A stretch of 21,350 nt of DNA from JAVJUV01 sp047314965 (GTDB taxonomy: Bacteria > Pseudomonadota > Alphaproteobacteria > Rhodobacterales > Rhodobacteraceae). Below the pieces are notes generated by a model. That model was not told where the DNA came from, did not search any database, and worked only from the letters and a program-made list of their open reading frames with translations. Location of the stretch: positions 1 through 21,350 of the forward strand of contig NZ_JBLBVK010000008.1 in the NCBI RefSeq assembly GCF_047314965.1, given 5' to 3'. Shown here one piece after another: positions 7,338 to 16,012 of the stretch (the first letter of the stretch is position 1; each line of letters opens with the position of its first letter). The translations under genes were made by a program, and so were the position numbers.

Positions 7338-7805
7338 CTAGCCTTGCTCGACCACATCGGTCGAATAGAAATAGGTCCCGCAGATATCCTCTCCGGATAC
7401 GGCCCGTGGAATTTCTGTGCCGGTGAACAAGGCGACTCCCAGGTACCTAAATCCAGAGAGATCCTCATTCCAAGCTGCGATGTAGGTGACCGGCCGGTCC
7501 CCACACAGCGTATTTCCCTGCCGAAGTGAACCAGCATCTCCCGAGACGCGGAACACCTGTGCAAGAGGTATGTCGCCTGAAGCTCCCCAACTACCCGGAG
7601 CAGATTGGTCAACGAGATCAAGTTCGAGAACACTGCCCGTCTCAAAAACCATGCGATCCGCAGATAAGATCACCGGCCCGGTAATCGCCAAAGCCGTTTC
7701 GCTATAAGGATTGAAGGCCTTCCCAGCGTCCTCAATTGGTTGAGAGTTTGCTGAACCGCCCAAGGCGCCAATCAATATCAATGTAACGAACGCCCAGCGA
7801 TGCAT
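7338..7805 (-). CDS. Secreted protein of unknown function
   Basis: A 155-residue protein with an N-terminal signal peptide (MHRWAFVTLILIGALGGSANS, cleavage probably after ANS). GAGGGAAAG lies close before the ATG at 7805. The mature part is rich in beta-type residues and contains two cysteines, in NTLCGDRPV and EDICGTYFY, which may form a disulfide. I do not recognise a family. It is followed on the same strand by the small lipoprotein at 6880-7146 after about 190 non-coding bases, so cotranscription is possible but not evident. Confidence 0.75.
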   Translation of the reverse strand: MHRWAFVTLILIGALGGSANSQPIEDAGKAFNPYSETALAITGPVILSADRMVFETGSVLELDLVDQSAPGSWGASGDIPLAQVFRVSGDAGSLRQGNTLCGDRPVTYIAAWNEDLSGFRYLGVALFTGTEIPRAVSGEDICGTYFYSTDVVEQG

Positions 7806-8048
7806 ATCTTTCCCTCAAAGGCCTTCTGGGGGGACGGCCAACCTAGCCAAGTCTAGAAGTTAGGCGATTTCATGGGTTTGGTCAATCCGGCGTCCCAATT
7901 TTGATGAGGCCTTTGTCTGTGTTGGCTCATCGAGGCGAATAGGTGCATGCACTGATCATGCGTCAATTTATTTGGCTGGCACATGATTATTACGACATTA
8001 ACTAGGCGTCATCGTGCTACGAACCTTGGCGCGACGCGATGATCACAC

Positions 8049-8822
8049 CTACAACCTAGCCAAACGGACTGCGTATTCACGCAAAGGGCCTTTTGCGCTC
8101 TGAGCTTCAATCTGGCCATTCTCAATTAAGCCCATCAGGCGACTGCTGAAGAAGAGATCGCTCATCCGGTTATGTTGGTCGCATCGACTCATTGCATGTC
8201 CAACTACTCGACCAGCAATGGACCAATCAGCAGTGCAACTCGACAGAATCAAAGCGTCATAAGTGTCGGATCGCACGCTGGCGACTTTTCCCGCCATCCA
8301 TTGGCGGAGCAATCCATTCTCAGCACAAAGACGCTCATACTCCGACGAGTGTTTCACCCGCTCTGCATCGCTGAGTGAACGCAATTTTTTGAATTGACTG
8401 GCTAGCTTTGCTGGGCTGTGCAAGGCAACGTAGTGCTGGTTAGGCCCGTCGGAAACATCAACATGCATCAGATTGAAGGTTGCGTCTCGCAACCAGTAGC
8501 AAGCCATATGCAAAAATGTGGTCTCGGATACGTTATCTCCAGCCCAAATGACGACCCTATCTGCATCTGCCTTCAGTTCTCGAGTCTCTTTCTCAATGAG
8601 TCGCCACGACGCAGAAACGTCGGCTGGACCAATGCGGGTCTCGCCAATTTGCTTGAACAAGTGCTGCACATAGTCGCTGCGCTCATGCGCGTCGCCCAGT
8701 GGGCCATGGCTGAGGTCATCGGGAATCCCAATGACTGTACCCGGCATACCATGTGACTGAGAGGCAGCACGGAGGCAGCCTACTGCACTATCTCCTAGCG
8801 CGATGTGAATATGATCTTGCAT
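8049..8822 (-). CDS. DUF1835/DUF3658 domain protein
   Basis: A 257-residue cytoplasmic protein without signal or membrane segments. The N-terminal half (residues ~3-130) fits DUF1835: it begins IHIALGDSAVGCLRAA and contains IPDDLSHGPLGD and VVIWAGDNVSETTFLHMACYWL. The C-terminal part (~170-255) fits DUF3658: YDALILSS, WSIAGRVVGHAM, DLFFSSRLMGLIENGQIE and the ending YAVRLARL. This two-domain protein is widespread in bacteria and has no established biochemical role. The start at 8822 is chosen because AAGGA lies 7 bases upstream and the DUF1835 strand follows immediately; in-frame ATG 8864 adds an unrelated extension. It stands alone, facing away from nsrR. Confidence 0.83.
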   Translation of the reverse strand: MQDHIHIALGDSAVGCLRAASQSHGMPGTVIGIPDDLSHGPLGDAHERSDYVQHLFKQIGETRIGPADVSASWRLIEKETRELKADADRVVIWAGDNVSETTFLHMACYWLRDATFNLMHVDVSDGPNQHYVALHSPAKLASQFKKLRSLSDAERVKHSSEYERLCAENGLLRQWMAGKVASVRSDTYDALILSSCTADWSIAGRVVGHAMSRCDQHNRMSDLFFSSRLMGLIENGQIEAQSAKGPLREYAVRLARL

Positions 8823-9131
8823 ACGTAGTCCTTCCAATCTTTTCACTGATTGTGGCCAAATCAATCAGCGAAATGAGCAGTAAAAAGCGTTCTTGTGGTT
8901 GCGTTGCAAGAAAGACTTGACGTGACTTACGTGAATATCCGGGGAGCGCCCAATCTGAGCCTGATAGTCTCGCAAGTTGGGGCGGATCGTGATTGTGTAT
9001 CGATGACTGCTTCGTCCGCCAAGCGGTCGTTGAGCGAAAATTGAGCGATGGCTGCTTCGAGCCCGAAGCGGAAGCCAAACATTGGGCGAGTTTCGACCAA
9101 TGTCGCCCTAACTTCATCGTTGAAAGTGGCG
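8823..9131. other. Intergenic region with repeat remnant
   Basis: These 309 bases lie between the DUF1835 gene start and the nsrR stop codon. Short open frames on both strands have no ribosome binding sites and no recognisable products. The segment 9009-9032 aligns with 18878-18901 at 20 of 24 positions and contains the 12-base match to 1514-1525. I read this as non-coding with a degenerate repeat copy; the promoter for the DUF1835 gene should be near 8830-8900. Confidence 0.5.
9009..9036 (+). repeat. Degenerate dispersed repeat, copy C
   Basis: It contains AAGCGGTCGTTG, identical to 1514-1525, preceded by GCTTCGTCCGCC, which aligns with GCTTAGTCCGCG at 18878. Twenty of 24 bases agree between this copy and the one at 18878-18901. 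Confidence 0.45.
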
Positions 9132-9629
9132 TTACTGTTTCGCCCCAGCTTGAACCGCCGAAAGAGACCTTGGTCTTCTTGTCGGCTGGGCTTCTTCCCC
9201 TGAAGGCAACGGGAGATTGGCCAAGTCCGCTGGGCTAAGGCTAATGTCGGCAAGGGAATACTCGTCGAGAACTCCCAACATGGCTAAAACGGCGCGGCCC
9301 AGAATGGGCGGCAGCTTGCAGGCGCAGGTTATTCCGCATCGATTATCGGGAAGGAAGCATTCCACAAGACCAAAGTCTGGCTCCGTTGCGCGGACCACGT
9401 TACCCAGCATGATATCCTCGGGCCTCATGGCGAGCTTGAAGCCGCCTGAACGTCCCCTCTTACCTGTCAGAAAGCCTTCCCGAGTGAGTGTCCTGACAAC
9501 CTTTTTGAGGTGCGGAGCCGAGACTCCGTACAGGTGCGCGGCCTCCTCGATCGTAGTGTACTGCTCGTTCTTGCTTGCAGCGAGTATGAGCACGCGAAGC
9601 GCGTAGTCGCTGAATTTCGTCAATCGCAT
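9132..9629 (-). CDS. nsrR: NsrR-type Rrf2 family regulator
   Basis: A 165-residue Rrf2-family repressor. The N-terminus MRLTKFSDYALRVLILAA and the winged-helix segment HLYGVSAPHLKKVVRTLTREGFLTGKRGRSGG are typical of NsrR/IscR proteins. Cys91, Cys98 and Cys104 (with an additional Cys102) sit where NsrR binds its Fe-S cluster, spaced C-x6-C-x5-C. In NsrR this cluster senses nitric oxide, and NO releases the repressor from DNA. The start at 9629 is preferred over in-frame 9647 because it matches the conserved family N-terminus. It is divergent from nosR over 140 bases, which suits control of the nos operon. Assignment to NsrR rather than another Rrf2 member rests on the cysteines and context. 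Confidence 0.82.
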   Translation of the reverse strand: MRLTKFSDYALRVLILAASKNEQYTTIEEAAHLYGVSAPHLKKVVRTLTREGFLTGKRGRSGGFKLAMRPEDIMLGNVVRATEPDFGLVECFLPDNRCGITCACKLPPILGRAVLAMLGVLDEYSLADISLSPADLANLPLPSGEEAQPTRRPRSLSAVQAGAKQ

Positions 9630-9701
9630 GTCTCTGCCTTTACGCACCGGCTGGAGGCCTTTGGTTCGGCCGTCGCCCCAATTCTAAAAGGGTCATTCTA
9701 T

Positions 9702-9715
9702 TTGATCTTAATCAA
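9702..9715. promoter_or_regulatory. FNR/NnrR/DNR-type binding site upstream of nosR
   Basis: TTGATCTTAATCAA is a perfect match to the FNR-family consensus TTGAT-N4-ATCAA. Its centre is about 61 bases before the nosR ATG and 80 bases from the nsrR start. In denitrifying alphaproteobacteria such boxes upstream of nos genes are bound by FnrP or NO-responsive NnrR-type regulators. Which one acts here cannot be told from the site. Confidence 0.82.
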
Positions 9716-9769
9716 TGTCGGGCGCGACGCAAGCTGCCAAGTAGAGGGCGTCCATAAAGATACTTTTAT

Positions 9770-11941
9770 ATGCCCCTATCTGTCATGTCGCTTCCAATCT
9801 CCTTGCGATCGCTCCTTGCCCTCGTGGCCGTTGCCGTTTCACTGGTATCGCCCGCGGCGGCGCAGACTTCACAGATCGAGCGGTTTCTTGCGGAAATGCC
9901 GCCGTCCTCGTTGGTCGACGGCGCAGATGGCTATGGTGCCCTTCGTGACGATATTCCTGTCGCTCCAGTCCTTCGTAACGGAGAGACGGTCGCTTGGGCG
10001 TTCCTGACATCGGACTTCGTGGGAACGACCGGCTATTCGGGCAAGCCGATCCACGTGGTCGCCGCAATATCGCCGGATGCGGTTCTGACCGGGGCGCATC
10101 TGGTCGAGCATTCGGAGCCGATTGTCCTCATCGGCATTCCGGATGCCAAGATGCGAGCGCTGACAGAAAGTTATGCCGGGCTCGACCTGAAGTCCGAAGC
10201 GATTGCTGGCGGCTCTGCCCATGACATAGATATCATTTCAGGAGCGACAGTCACCGTAATGGTGATTGACGACTCGATCGTCAGGTCCGGGTTAAAGGTC
10301 GCACGCGAACTGGGGCTCGGCGAGCTTGCGGCCAAGCCGGACGAAGGTCAGCCCCGAGAGATCGACTCAACGCAGTCCGACCTCCGTGACTGGACTGCGC
10401 TGTCGGGCGATGGCTCGGTCAGGCGGATCACGATCGACATCGGGCAAATCAACGCCGCCTTCGCGGCGACCGGCGACGAACGTGCCATCGCACGGCCGGA
10501 GCGCGGCGACGACGAAGATACGTATATCGACCTTAACGCCGCACTTGTCAGCGCGCCCACGATTGGCCGCAGCCTTCTGGGCGACCGGGAATACGAGAAC
10601 CTGGTCGAATGGTCGGAGCCGGGGGAGCATGCCATCCTGCTTCTCGGGCGTGGCGCGTATTCGTTCAAGGGCTCGGGCTATGTGCGCGGAGGCATCTTCG
10701 ACCGGTTCCAATTGATCCAGGGCGACGTGTCGGTTCGCTTCGTCGACAAACAGCATCGCCGCCTTCTGCGCCTTGCTACCGAGGATTCACCCAGCTTCTC
10801 GGAACTCGATCTGTTCAAGATACCGGCAGATGCGGGGTTCGAGCCGGGCGAGGCATTCCGTATCCAGCTTCTGGCGCAGCGCGCCGTCGGCGCGGTCGAG
10901 AAGACGTTCCTGACCTTCGATCTGGGCTATCGTCTGCCCGAGAAATATCTTCTGCCCGCTGCAGCACCGGCGGCGAGCGCGGTCGACCTGCCCAGCGAGG
11001 CAGAGGCAAAGGCCGCGCTTTGGCAACGCATCTGGCGCGACAAGTCGGTCGAGATCGGCGCCCTTGCCGTTCTGCTGATAGTTCTTACGGGCGCTTTCTT
11101 CTTCCAGGTGCAGGCCACCCGACATGCGCGCGCCTTCTTCTGGTTCCGCATGGCCTTTCTGACGGTGTCACTCGTCTGGCTGGGCTGGAAGATGAATGCG
11201 CAGATTTCGGTCGTGAACCTGATGGCCCTGGCGGGTTCCATGCAGTCTGGCTTCACCTGGGACGCGTTCCTTCTCGACCCGCTGGTCTTCATCCAGTGGT
11301 TCGCAGTTGCCGCTGCGCTGCTTTTCTGGGGGCGCGGTGCCTATTGCGGCTGGCTGTGTCCCTTCGGCGCCCTTCAAGAACTCACCAACCGGATCGGACG
11401 GCTGGCCCGCATTCCGCAGGTGGAGCTGCCCTGGGGTCTGCACGAACGGCTTTGGGCCCTCAAATACATGATTTTCCTTGGACTATTCGGGGTGTCCCTC
11501 GCGTCGATCCCCACGGCGGAAAGGCTTGCGGAAGTGGAGCCCTTCAAGACGGCGATCATTCTGAAATTCGCGCGCGAATGGCCCTTCGTCTTGTTCGCGC
11601 TGGCGGTGCTGCTGGCCGGCCTCTTCGTGGAAAGGTTCTACTGCCGATACCTTTGCCCCTTGGGGGCCGCTTTGGCGATCCCGGCACGGCTTCGGATGTT
11701 CGACTGGCTCAAGCGCTACGAAATGTGCGGTTCTCCCTGTCACACCTGCGCCAACGAATGCCCGGTGAGTGCGATCACGCCGCGGGGCGAGATCAATCCG
11801 AACGAGTGCGTGAACTGCCTCCACTGCCAGGTGCTTTACCAGTCCGAGGCCAAGTGCCCGGAGGTCATCCGGCAGATCAAACGACGTGCTGCGGTGGGCA
11901 AGGCCCCGCCACAGACGAAACCCGAGCCCGCTGTTCAATAG
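9770..11941 (+). CDS. nosR: NosR, FMN-binding membrane iron-sulfur flavoprotein
   Basis: A 723-residue protein required for nosZ expression and for electron supply to N2O reductase. After a signal peptide comes a periplasmic FMN-binding domain with the flavinylation motif DIISGAT; Thr160 should carry covalent FMN. The membrane part begins near residue 425 and includes several segments. Two CxxxCP motifs follow (C526/C530 and C625/C629). The cytoplasmic C-terminus has two cysteine clusters for [4Fe-4S] centres: C653, C657, C660, C664 and C680, C683, C686, C695. The ribosome binding site is weak; a stop codon lies in frame at 9755, so the start is ATG 9770 or ATG 9785, the latter giving a more usual signal peptide. 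First gene of the nos operon. Confidence 0.95.
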   Translation: MPLSVMSLPISLRSLLALVAVAVSLVSPAAAQTSQIERFLAEMPPSSLVDGADGYGALRDDIPVAPVLRNGETVAWAFLTSDFVGTTGYSGKPIHVVAAISPDAVLTGAHLVEHSEPIVLIGIPDAKMRALTESYAGLDLKSEAIAGGSAHDIDIISGATVTVMVIDDSIVRSGLKVARELGLGELAAKPDEGQPREIDSTQSDLRDWTALSGDGSVRRITIDIGQINAAFAATGDERAIARPERGDDEDTYIDLNAALVSAPTIGRSLLGDREYENLVEWSEPGEHAILLLGRGAYSFKGSGYVRGGIFDRFQLIQGDVSVRFVDKQHRRLLRLATEDSPSFSELDLFKIPADAGFEPGEAFRIQLLAQRAVGAVEKTFLTFDLGYRLPEKYLLPAAAPAASAVDLPSEAEAKAALWQRIWRDKSVEIGALAVLLIVLTGAFFFQVQATRHARAFFWFRMAFLTVSLVWLGWKMNAQISVVNLMALAGSMQSGFTWDAFLLDPLVFIQWFAVAAALLFWGRGAYCGWLCPFGALQELTNRIGRLARIPQVELPWGLHERLWALKYMIFLGLFGVSLASIPTAERLAEVEPFKTAIILKFAREWPFVLFALAVLLAGLFVERFYCRYLCPLGAALAIPARLRMFDWLKRYEMCGSPCHTCANECPVSAITPRGEINPNECVNCLHCQVLYQSEAKCPEVIRQIKRRAAVGKAPPQTKPEPAVQ

Positions 11942-11972
11942 CGGCCTTTTCAAACCAGAAGGAGTGAAGGAC

Positions 11973-13865
11973 ATGTCAGACACACCACAAAAGTTCGGCG
12001 TCTCGCGACGCGGGCTCTTGGGCGCGACCGCCACCGGCGCAGTTGCAGCGGCCACAGGGGTAGGCGCCAGCCTTCTGACGGGTTCGCCCGCGCGTGCGGC
12101 GGAAAGCGCCAGCCTCAAACCCGGCGAACTGGACGAATATTACGGCTTCTGGTCTTCCGGCCAGACGGGCGAATTGCGCATCCTCGGCGTCCCCTCGATG
12201 CGCGAGATCATGCGCGTTCCGGTGTTCAACCGCTGCTCGGCAACGGGCTGGGGGCAAACTAACGAAAGCCTCAAGATCCTGACCGAAGGCCTTTTGCCGG
12301 AAACGCGCGAGATGCTCGCCGCACACGGCAAGAAAACTTATGACAACGGCGACCTGCACCACCCGCATATGTCGTTCACCGATGGCACCTATGACGGGCG
12401 CTATCTCTTCATGAACGACAAGGCCAATACGCGTGTCGCCCGGGTGCGGTGCGACGTGATGAAATGCGACAAGATCATCGAGATCCCCAACGCGCACGAC
12501 ATCCACGGTCTCAGACCTCAGAAATACCCGCGCACCGGTTATGTCTTCGCCAACGGTGAACACGAGGCGCCGCTCGTGAATGACGGTCAGATCCTCGACG
12601 ATCCCAGCCAGTACGTGAACATCTACACCGCCATCGATGGCGATACGATGGAGATCGCGTGGCAGGTGATGGTGTCGGGCAACCTCGACAATACCGACTG
12701 CGACTACCAGGGCAAATACAGCTTCTCGACCTCGTACAACTCGGAAATGGGCATGAACCTTGCCGAGATGACCGCGAACGAGATGGACCATGTGGTGGTG
12801 TTCAATCTCAAGGAAATCGAGGCCGGGATCGCGGCAGGGGATTACCAGGAACTGAACGGCGTCAAGGTGATCGACGGCCGCAAGGGGCAGAACAAGAACT
12901 ACACCCGTTACATCCCGATCCCGAACTCGCCTCATGGCATCAACACCGCGCCGGACGGCATGCATGTCATGATCAACGGTAAGCTTTCGCCGACCGTATC
13001 GATCATGGATGTGACCAAGCTCGACGATCTTTTCGCCGGCACTATCGAGCCGCGCGACTGCATCGTGGCCGAGCCGGAACTGGGCCTTGGCCCGCTTCAC
13101 ACGGCCTTCGACGGCAAGGGCAATTGTTTCACCACGCTGTTCCTCGACAGCCAGGTGGTGAAGTGGAGCATCGACAAGGCGCTGGCGGGCGAAGACCCAA
13201 TCCTCGAAAAGGTCGACGTCGCCTATCAACCCGGTCACAACTCGACCTCGATGGGCGAAACCAAGGAAGCCGACGGCAAGTGGCTTGTGTCGATGAACAA
13301 GTTCTCGAAGGACCGCTTCCTGAATACCGGACCGCTCAAGGCCGAGAACGAACAGCTCATCGCAATCGAGAACGGCAGCATGGAGGTCGTCCACGACGGA
13401 CCAACCTTCGCGGAACCGCACGACAGTATCATCGTGCGTGCCGATATCGTGAACCCGGTCAACGTCTGGAACCGCGACGACCCGATGTGGGAAGAAGCCC
13501 GTCGTCAGGCCGAGGCGGATGGCGTCGATCTTGACTGGGGGCATGACGAACCGATCCGCGACGGCAACAAGGTGCGGGTCTACATGCACTCGATCGCGCC
13601 GAACTTCTCGTTGGAGAAATTCACCGTGAAGCAGGGCGACGAGGTCACGATCTACGTCACCAACATGGACGACATCGATGACGTGACCCACGGCTTCTGC
13701 CTGTCGAACTTCGGTATCGCCATGGAGGTCGCGCCGCAGGCCACCGCCTCGGTCACCTTCACGGCAACGCGTCCGGGCGTGCACTGGTTCTACTGCCAGT
13801 GGTTCTGCCATGCGCTCCATATGGAGATGCGCGGCCGTATGTTCGTGGAACCGCGGGCGACCTGA
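11973..13865 (+). CDS. nosZ: NosZ, nitrous oxide reductase (clade I)
   Basis: The 630-residue periplasmic multicopper enzyme that reduces N2O to N2. A twin-arginine signal (SRRGLLGATAT) marks it as clade I, exported folded by Tat. The beta-propeller supplies the histidines for the Cu4S (CuZ) site: His129 and His130 (DLHHPHM), His178 (DIHGL), and probably His321 (SPHG), His376 (LHTAF), His422 (GHNS) and His483 (EPHD). The C-terminal cupredoxin domain carries the CuA site with His573 and the motif CQWFCHALHMEM (Cys608, Cys612, His616, Met619). All key residues are present, so it should be functional. AAGGAG about 10 bases before ATG 11973 fixes the start, 31 bases after nosR. A long antisense frame over this gene is not credited. 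Confidence 0.98.
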   Translation: MSDTPQKFGVSRRGLLGATATGAVAAATGVGASLLTGSPARAAESASLKPGELDEYYGFWSSGQTGELRILGVPSMREIMRVPVFNRCSATGWGQTNESLKILTEGLLPETREMLAAHGKKTYDNGDLHHPHMSFTDGTYDGRYLFMNDKANTRVARVRCDVMKCDKIIEIPNAHDIHGLRPQKYPRTGYVFANGEHEAPLVNDGQILDDPSQYVNIYTAIDGDTMEIAWQVMVSGNLDNTDCDYQGKYSFSTSYNSEMGMNLAEMTANEMDHVVVFNLKEIEAGIAAGDYQELNGVKVIDGRKGQNKNYTRYIPIPNSPHGINTAPDGMHVMINGKLSPTVSIMDVTKLDDLFAGTIEPRDCIVAEPELGLGPLHTAFDGKGNCFTTLFLDSQVVKWSIDKALAGEDPILEKVDVAYQPGHNSTSMGETKEADGKWLVSMNKFSKDRFLNTGPLKAENEQLIAIENGSMEVVHDGPTFAEPHDSIIVRADIVNPVNVWNRDDPMWEEARRQAEADGVDLDWGHDEPIRDGNKVRVYMHSIAPNFSLEKFTVKQGDEVTIYVTNMDDIDDVTHGFCLSNFGIAMEVAPQATASVTFTATRPGVHWFYCQWFCHALHMEMRGRMFVEPRAT

Positions 13866-13868
13866 CCG

Positions 13869-15119
13869 ATGATCCGCCTTCTCGTCATAGGTCTGTTCCT
13901 GGCGCTGACCCTGCCCGCGAGGGCAGGGGAGGTCGCCGTTGTGCCGGGCGGGCTTGCGGAGGCACTTGCGAACGCGCAGGACGGAGACGTCCTGCGCCTT
14001 TCTCCCGGCACCTTCGCCGGGCCCATCCTGATCGACCGGCCGCTGACGATCGACGGCGGTGGTGTCGCGCATATCGACGCGGGCGGCACGAACTCGGTCA
14101 TCACGGTGGCGGCTCCCGACGTGACGGTGCGGGGTCTGACCATCTCCGGGTCGGGCAGCGATCACGAGACCATCGATTCCGGTGTTCAGCTCACGCGGAC
14201 GGCGACCCGGGCGATCATCGAAGACAATGTCCTTCTGGGAAACCTTTACGGAATAGATATCCACGGAGCCAGAGACGCCCGGGTTCACAACAACCGCATC
14301 GAGGGCCGGCGGGACGGGGCGATGAACCGGCGCGGCAATGGCATTTACGTCTGGAACGCACCCGGCGCCGAGGTCACGCAGAACCGCGTCCGCTGGGGCC
14401 GCGACGGCATCTTCGTGAACTCATCGAAAAAGAACCGGTTTTCGGGCAATGAATTCAGAGGCCTGCGCTTTGCGGTTCACTACATGTACGCAGATGACAG
14501 CGAGGTGTCGAACAACCTCTCGGTCGGAAACCACCTGGGATATGCGGTGATGTTCTCGAACCGGGTTCGGGTGACCGACAACGTGTCGCGCGGGGATCGT
14601 GACCACGGCGTCATGCTGAACTACGCCAATCATTCGGACATCTCGGGCAATGTCGTCTTGGGCGGTGCCGAGAAATGCGCGTTCCTTTACAACAGCCACA
14701 AGAACAGTTTTTCCGACAACCGGTTCGAAGGCTGCGAGATCGGGCTTCACTTCACTGCCGGTTCGGACCGGAACGCCATCAGCGGCAACGCCTTCATCGG
14801 CAATCGCACGCAGGTGAAGTATATCGCGACAAGCTGGGACGAATGGTCCTCGGAAGGACGCGGCAACTACTGGTCCGATTTCGCCGCATACGATCTTGAT
14901 GGCGACGGGATCGCGGATGCGCCCTATCGCCCGAACGACAGCATGGACCACGTGCTCTGGACGCAGCCCGCCGCGAAACTCCTGCTGGGATCACCGGCGG
15001 TGCAGCTTGTGCGATGGTCGCAATCGGCCTTTCCGGCGCTTCTTCCCGGCGGCGTTATCGACAGCCACCCCCTAATGCGGCCTGCGGAGCGCGCGGTGCC
15101 GGCGGAGGACCTTCAATGA
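13869..15119 (+). CDS. nosD: NosD, periplasmic copper-site maturation protein
   Basis: A 416-residue periplasmic protein needed to build the Cu-S centre of NosZ, working with the ABC transporter NosFY. A signal peptide (MIRLLVIGLFLALTLPARA) precedes a parallel beta-helix of repeated strands with asparagine and glycine turns, as in GIDIHGARDARVHNNRIEG and later VSNNLSVGNHLGYAVMF; this is the NosD/CASH repeat. Near the C-terminus, GNYWSDFAAYDLDGDGIADAPY is the characteristic NosD segment. Only three bases separate it from the nosZ stop codon, so it is surely cotranscribed. Its stop codon overlaps the nosF start (ATGA). Full length for the family. Confidence 0.96.
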   Translation: MIRLLVIGLFLALTLPARAGEVAVVPGGLAEALANAQDGDVLRLSPGTFAGPILIDRPLTIDGGGVAHIDAGGTNSVITVAAPDVTVRGLTISGSGSDHETIDSGVQLTRTATRAIIEDNVLLGNLYGIDIHGARDARVHNNRIEGRRDGAMNRRGNGIYVWNAPGAEVTQNRVRWGRDGIFVNSSKKNRFSGNEFRGLRFAVHYMYADDSEVSNNLSVGNHLGYAVMFSNRVRVTDNVSRGDRDHGVMLNYANHSDISGNVVLGGAEKCAFLYNSHKNSFSDNRFEGCEIGLHFTAGSDRNAISGNAFIGNRTQVKYIATSWDEWSSEGRGNYWSDFAAYDLDGDGIADAPYRPNDSMDHVLWTQPAAKLLLGSPAVQLVRWSQSAFPALLPGGVIDSHPLMRPAERAVPAEDLQ

Positions 15120-16012
15120 CGGACGTTCTGATCTGCCGCGATGTGATGAAACTGAGAAGCAAGGTTCCGGTGCTTGAGGACGTTTCGCTTTCGATCCCCG
15201 AGGGCACAAGGGTGGCGCTTCTCGGTCACAACGGCGCGGGGAAATCCACGCTCATCAAGATGATCCTGGGTCTGACGCAGATCGACGGTGGAGCGATCTC
15301 GATCTGCGGCGCAGCGCCCGGCTCCGATCTGTCCCGCCGCACCACGGCCTATCTGCCCGAGGCAGTGGCGTTTCAGGGGGCGCTGACCGGCCGCGAGCTT
15401 CTGGCGATGTTTGCGCGCCTCTCCGGAGTGGACAGCCGCGAAACAGGTCCGCTTCTGGAGCGCGTCGGGCTTGGTGCCGCCGCCGACAGGCGCATTGCCA
15501 CCTATTCGAAGGGCATGCGCCAGCGACTGGGTCTTGCCCAGGTGTTGCTGGGACGCCCCAGGCTGGCGCTTCTGGACGAGCCTGCAAGCGGCCTCGATCC
15601 GGTGTCCCGTCACGAACTCTATTCCATCATCGACGAGCTGGCGGCCTCGGGCACCGCTGTGCTCATCGCGAGCCATGCCTTGACCGAGGTCGAGGCGCGC
15701 ACGGATCGGATCGCCATCCTCCGCCAAGGCCGGCTGGTGGCCGACGATACACTCGAAAGCCTCGCGCGGGCCGCTGGTTTGCCGATCGTGCTTCGGGTGC
15801 GGACAACCGGAATCGCCGTGGCCGACCGTATCGCATCCGAGACCGGCGGCGCGCGCATCAACGGCATGTCCGTAGAAATCCGCTGTCCGGCGGAAAAGAA
15901 GATGCCCGCGCTTCAACACCTTTCCGGTCTGGGCGCTGCGGTTGCCGATATCGACATCACGCCACCGGGTCTGGAAGACCTGTACCGGCATTACTCGGGA
16001 GGCCTGACATGA
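15116..16012 (+). CDS. nosF: NosF, ABC transporter ATPase
   Basis: A 298-residue ATPase of the NosDFY system, which energises delivery of sulfur (or a related precursor) for NosZ CuZ assembly. The nucleotide-binding features are complete: Walker A GHNGAGKST (37-45), signature YSKGMRQR (from 130), Walker B LALLDEP (150-156), D-loop SGLDP and the H-loop His187. A C-terminal domain of about 80 residues follows, as in other NosF proteins. The start at 15116 overlaps the nosD stop codon by the ATGA junction; an open frame extends upstream into nosD but has no coding support. The stop codon in turn overlaps nosY. Confidence 0.96.
   Translation: MTDVLICRDVMKLRSKVPVLEDVSLSIPEGTRVALLGHNGAGKSTLIKMILGLTQIDGGAISICGAAPGSDLSRRTTAYLPEAVAFQGALTGRELLAMFARLSGVDSRETGPLLERVGLGAAADRRIATYSKGMRQRLGLAQVLLGRPRLALLDEPASGLDPVSRHELYSIIDELAASGTAVLIASHALTEVEARTDRIAILRQGRLVADDTLESLARAAGLPIVLRVRTTGIAVADRIASETGGARINGMSVEIRCPAEKKMPALQHLSGLGAAVADIDITPPGLEDLYRHYSGGLT

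Noticed and set aside
8788..9253. Overlapping short frames on both strands between the DUF1835 gene and nsrR
   Set aside because: No ribosome binding sites or recognisable sequence; the DNA is better explained as intergenic with a repeat remnant.
10609..11967. A 452-residue plus-strand frame overlapping nosR
   Set aside because: It is a shifted frame within nosR, with low-complexity Arg/Gly/Pro composition and no domain; nosR explains the DNA fully.
11976..14288. A 770-residue open frame on the minus strand opposite nosZ and nosD
   Set aside because: It mirrors strongly biased GC-rich codons of real genes, its translation is rich in Arg, His, Val and Asp with no recognisable domain, and nosZ/nosD on the plus strand are certain.
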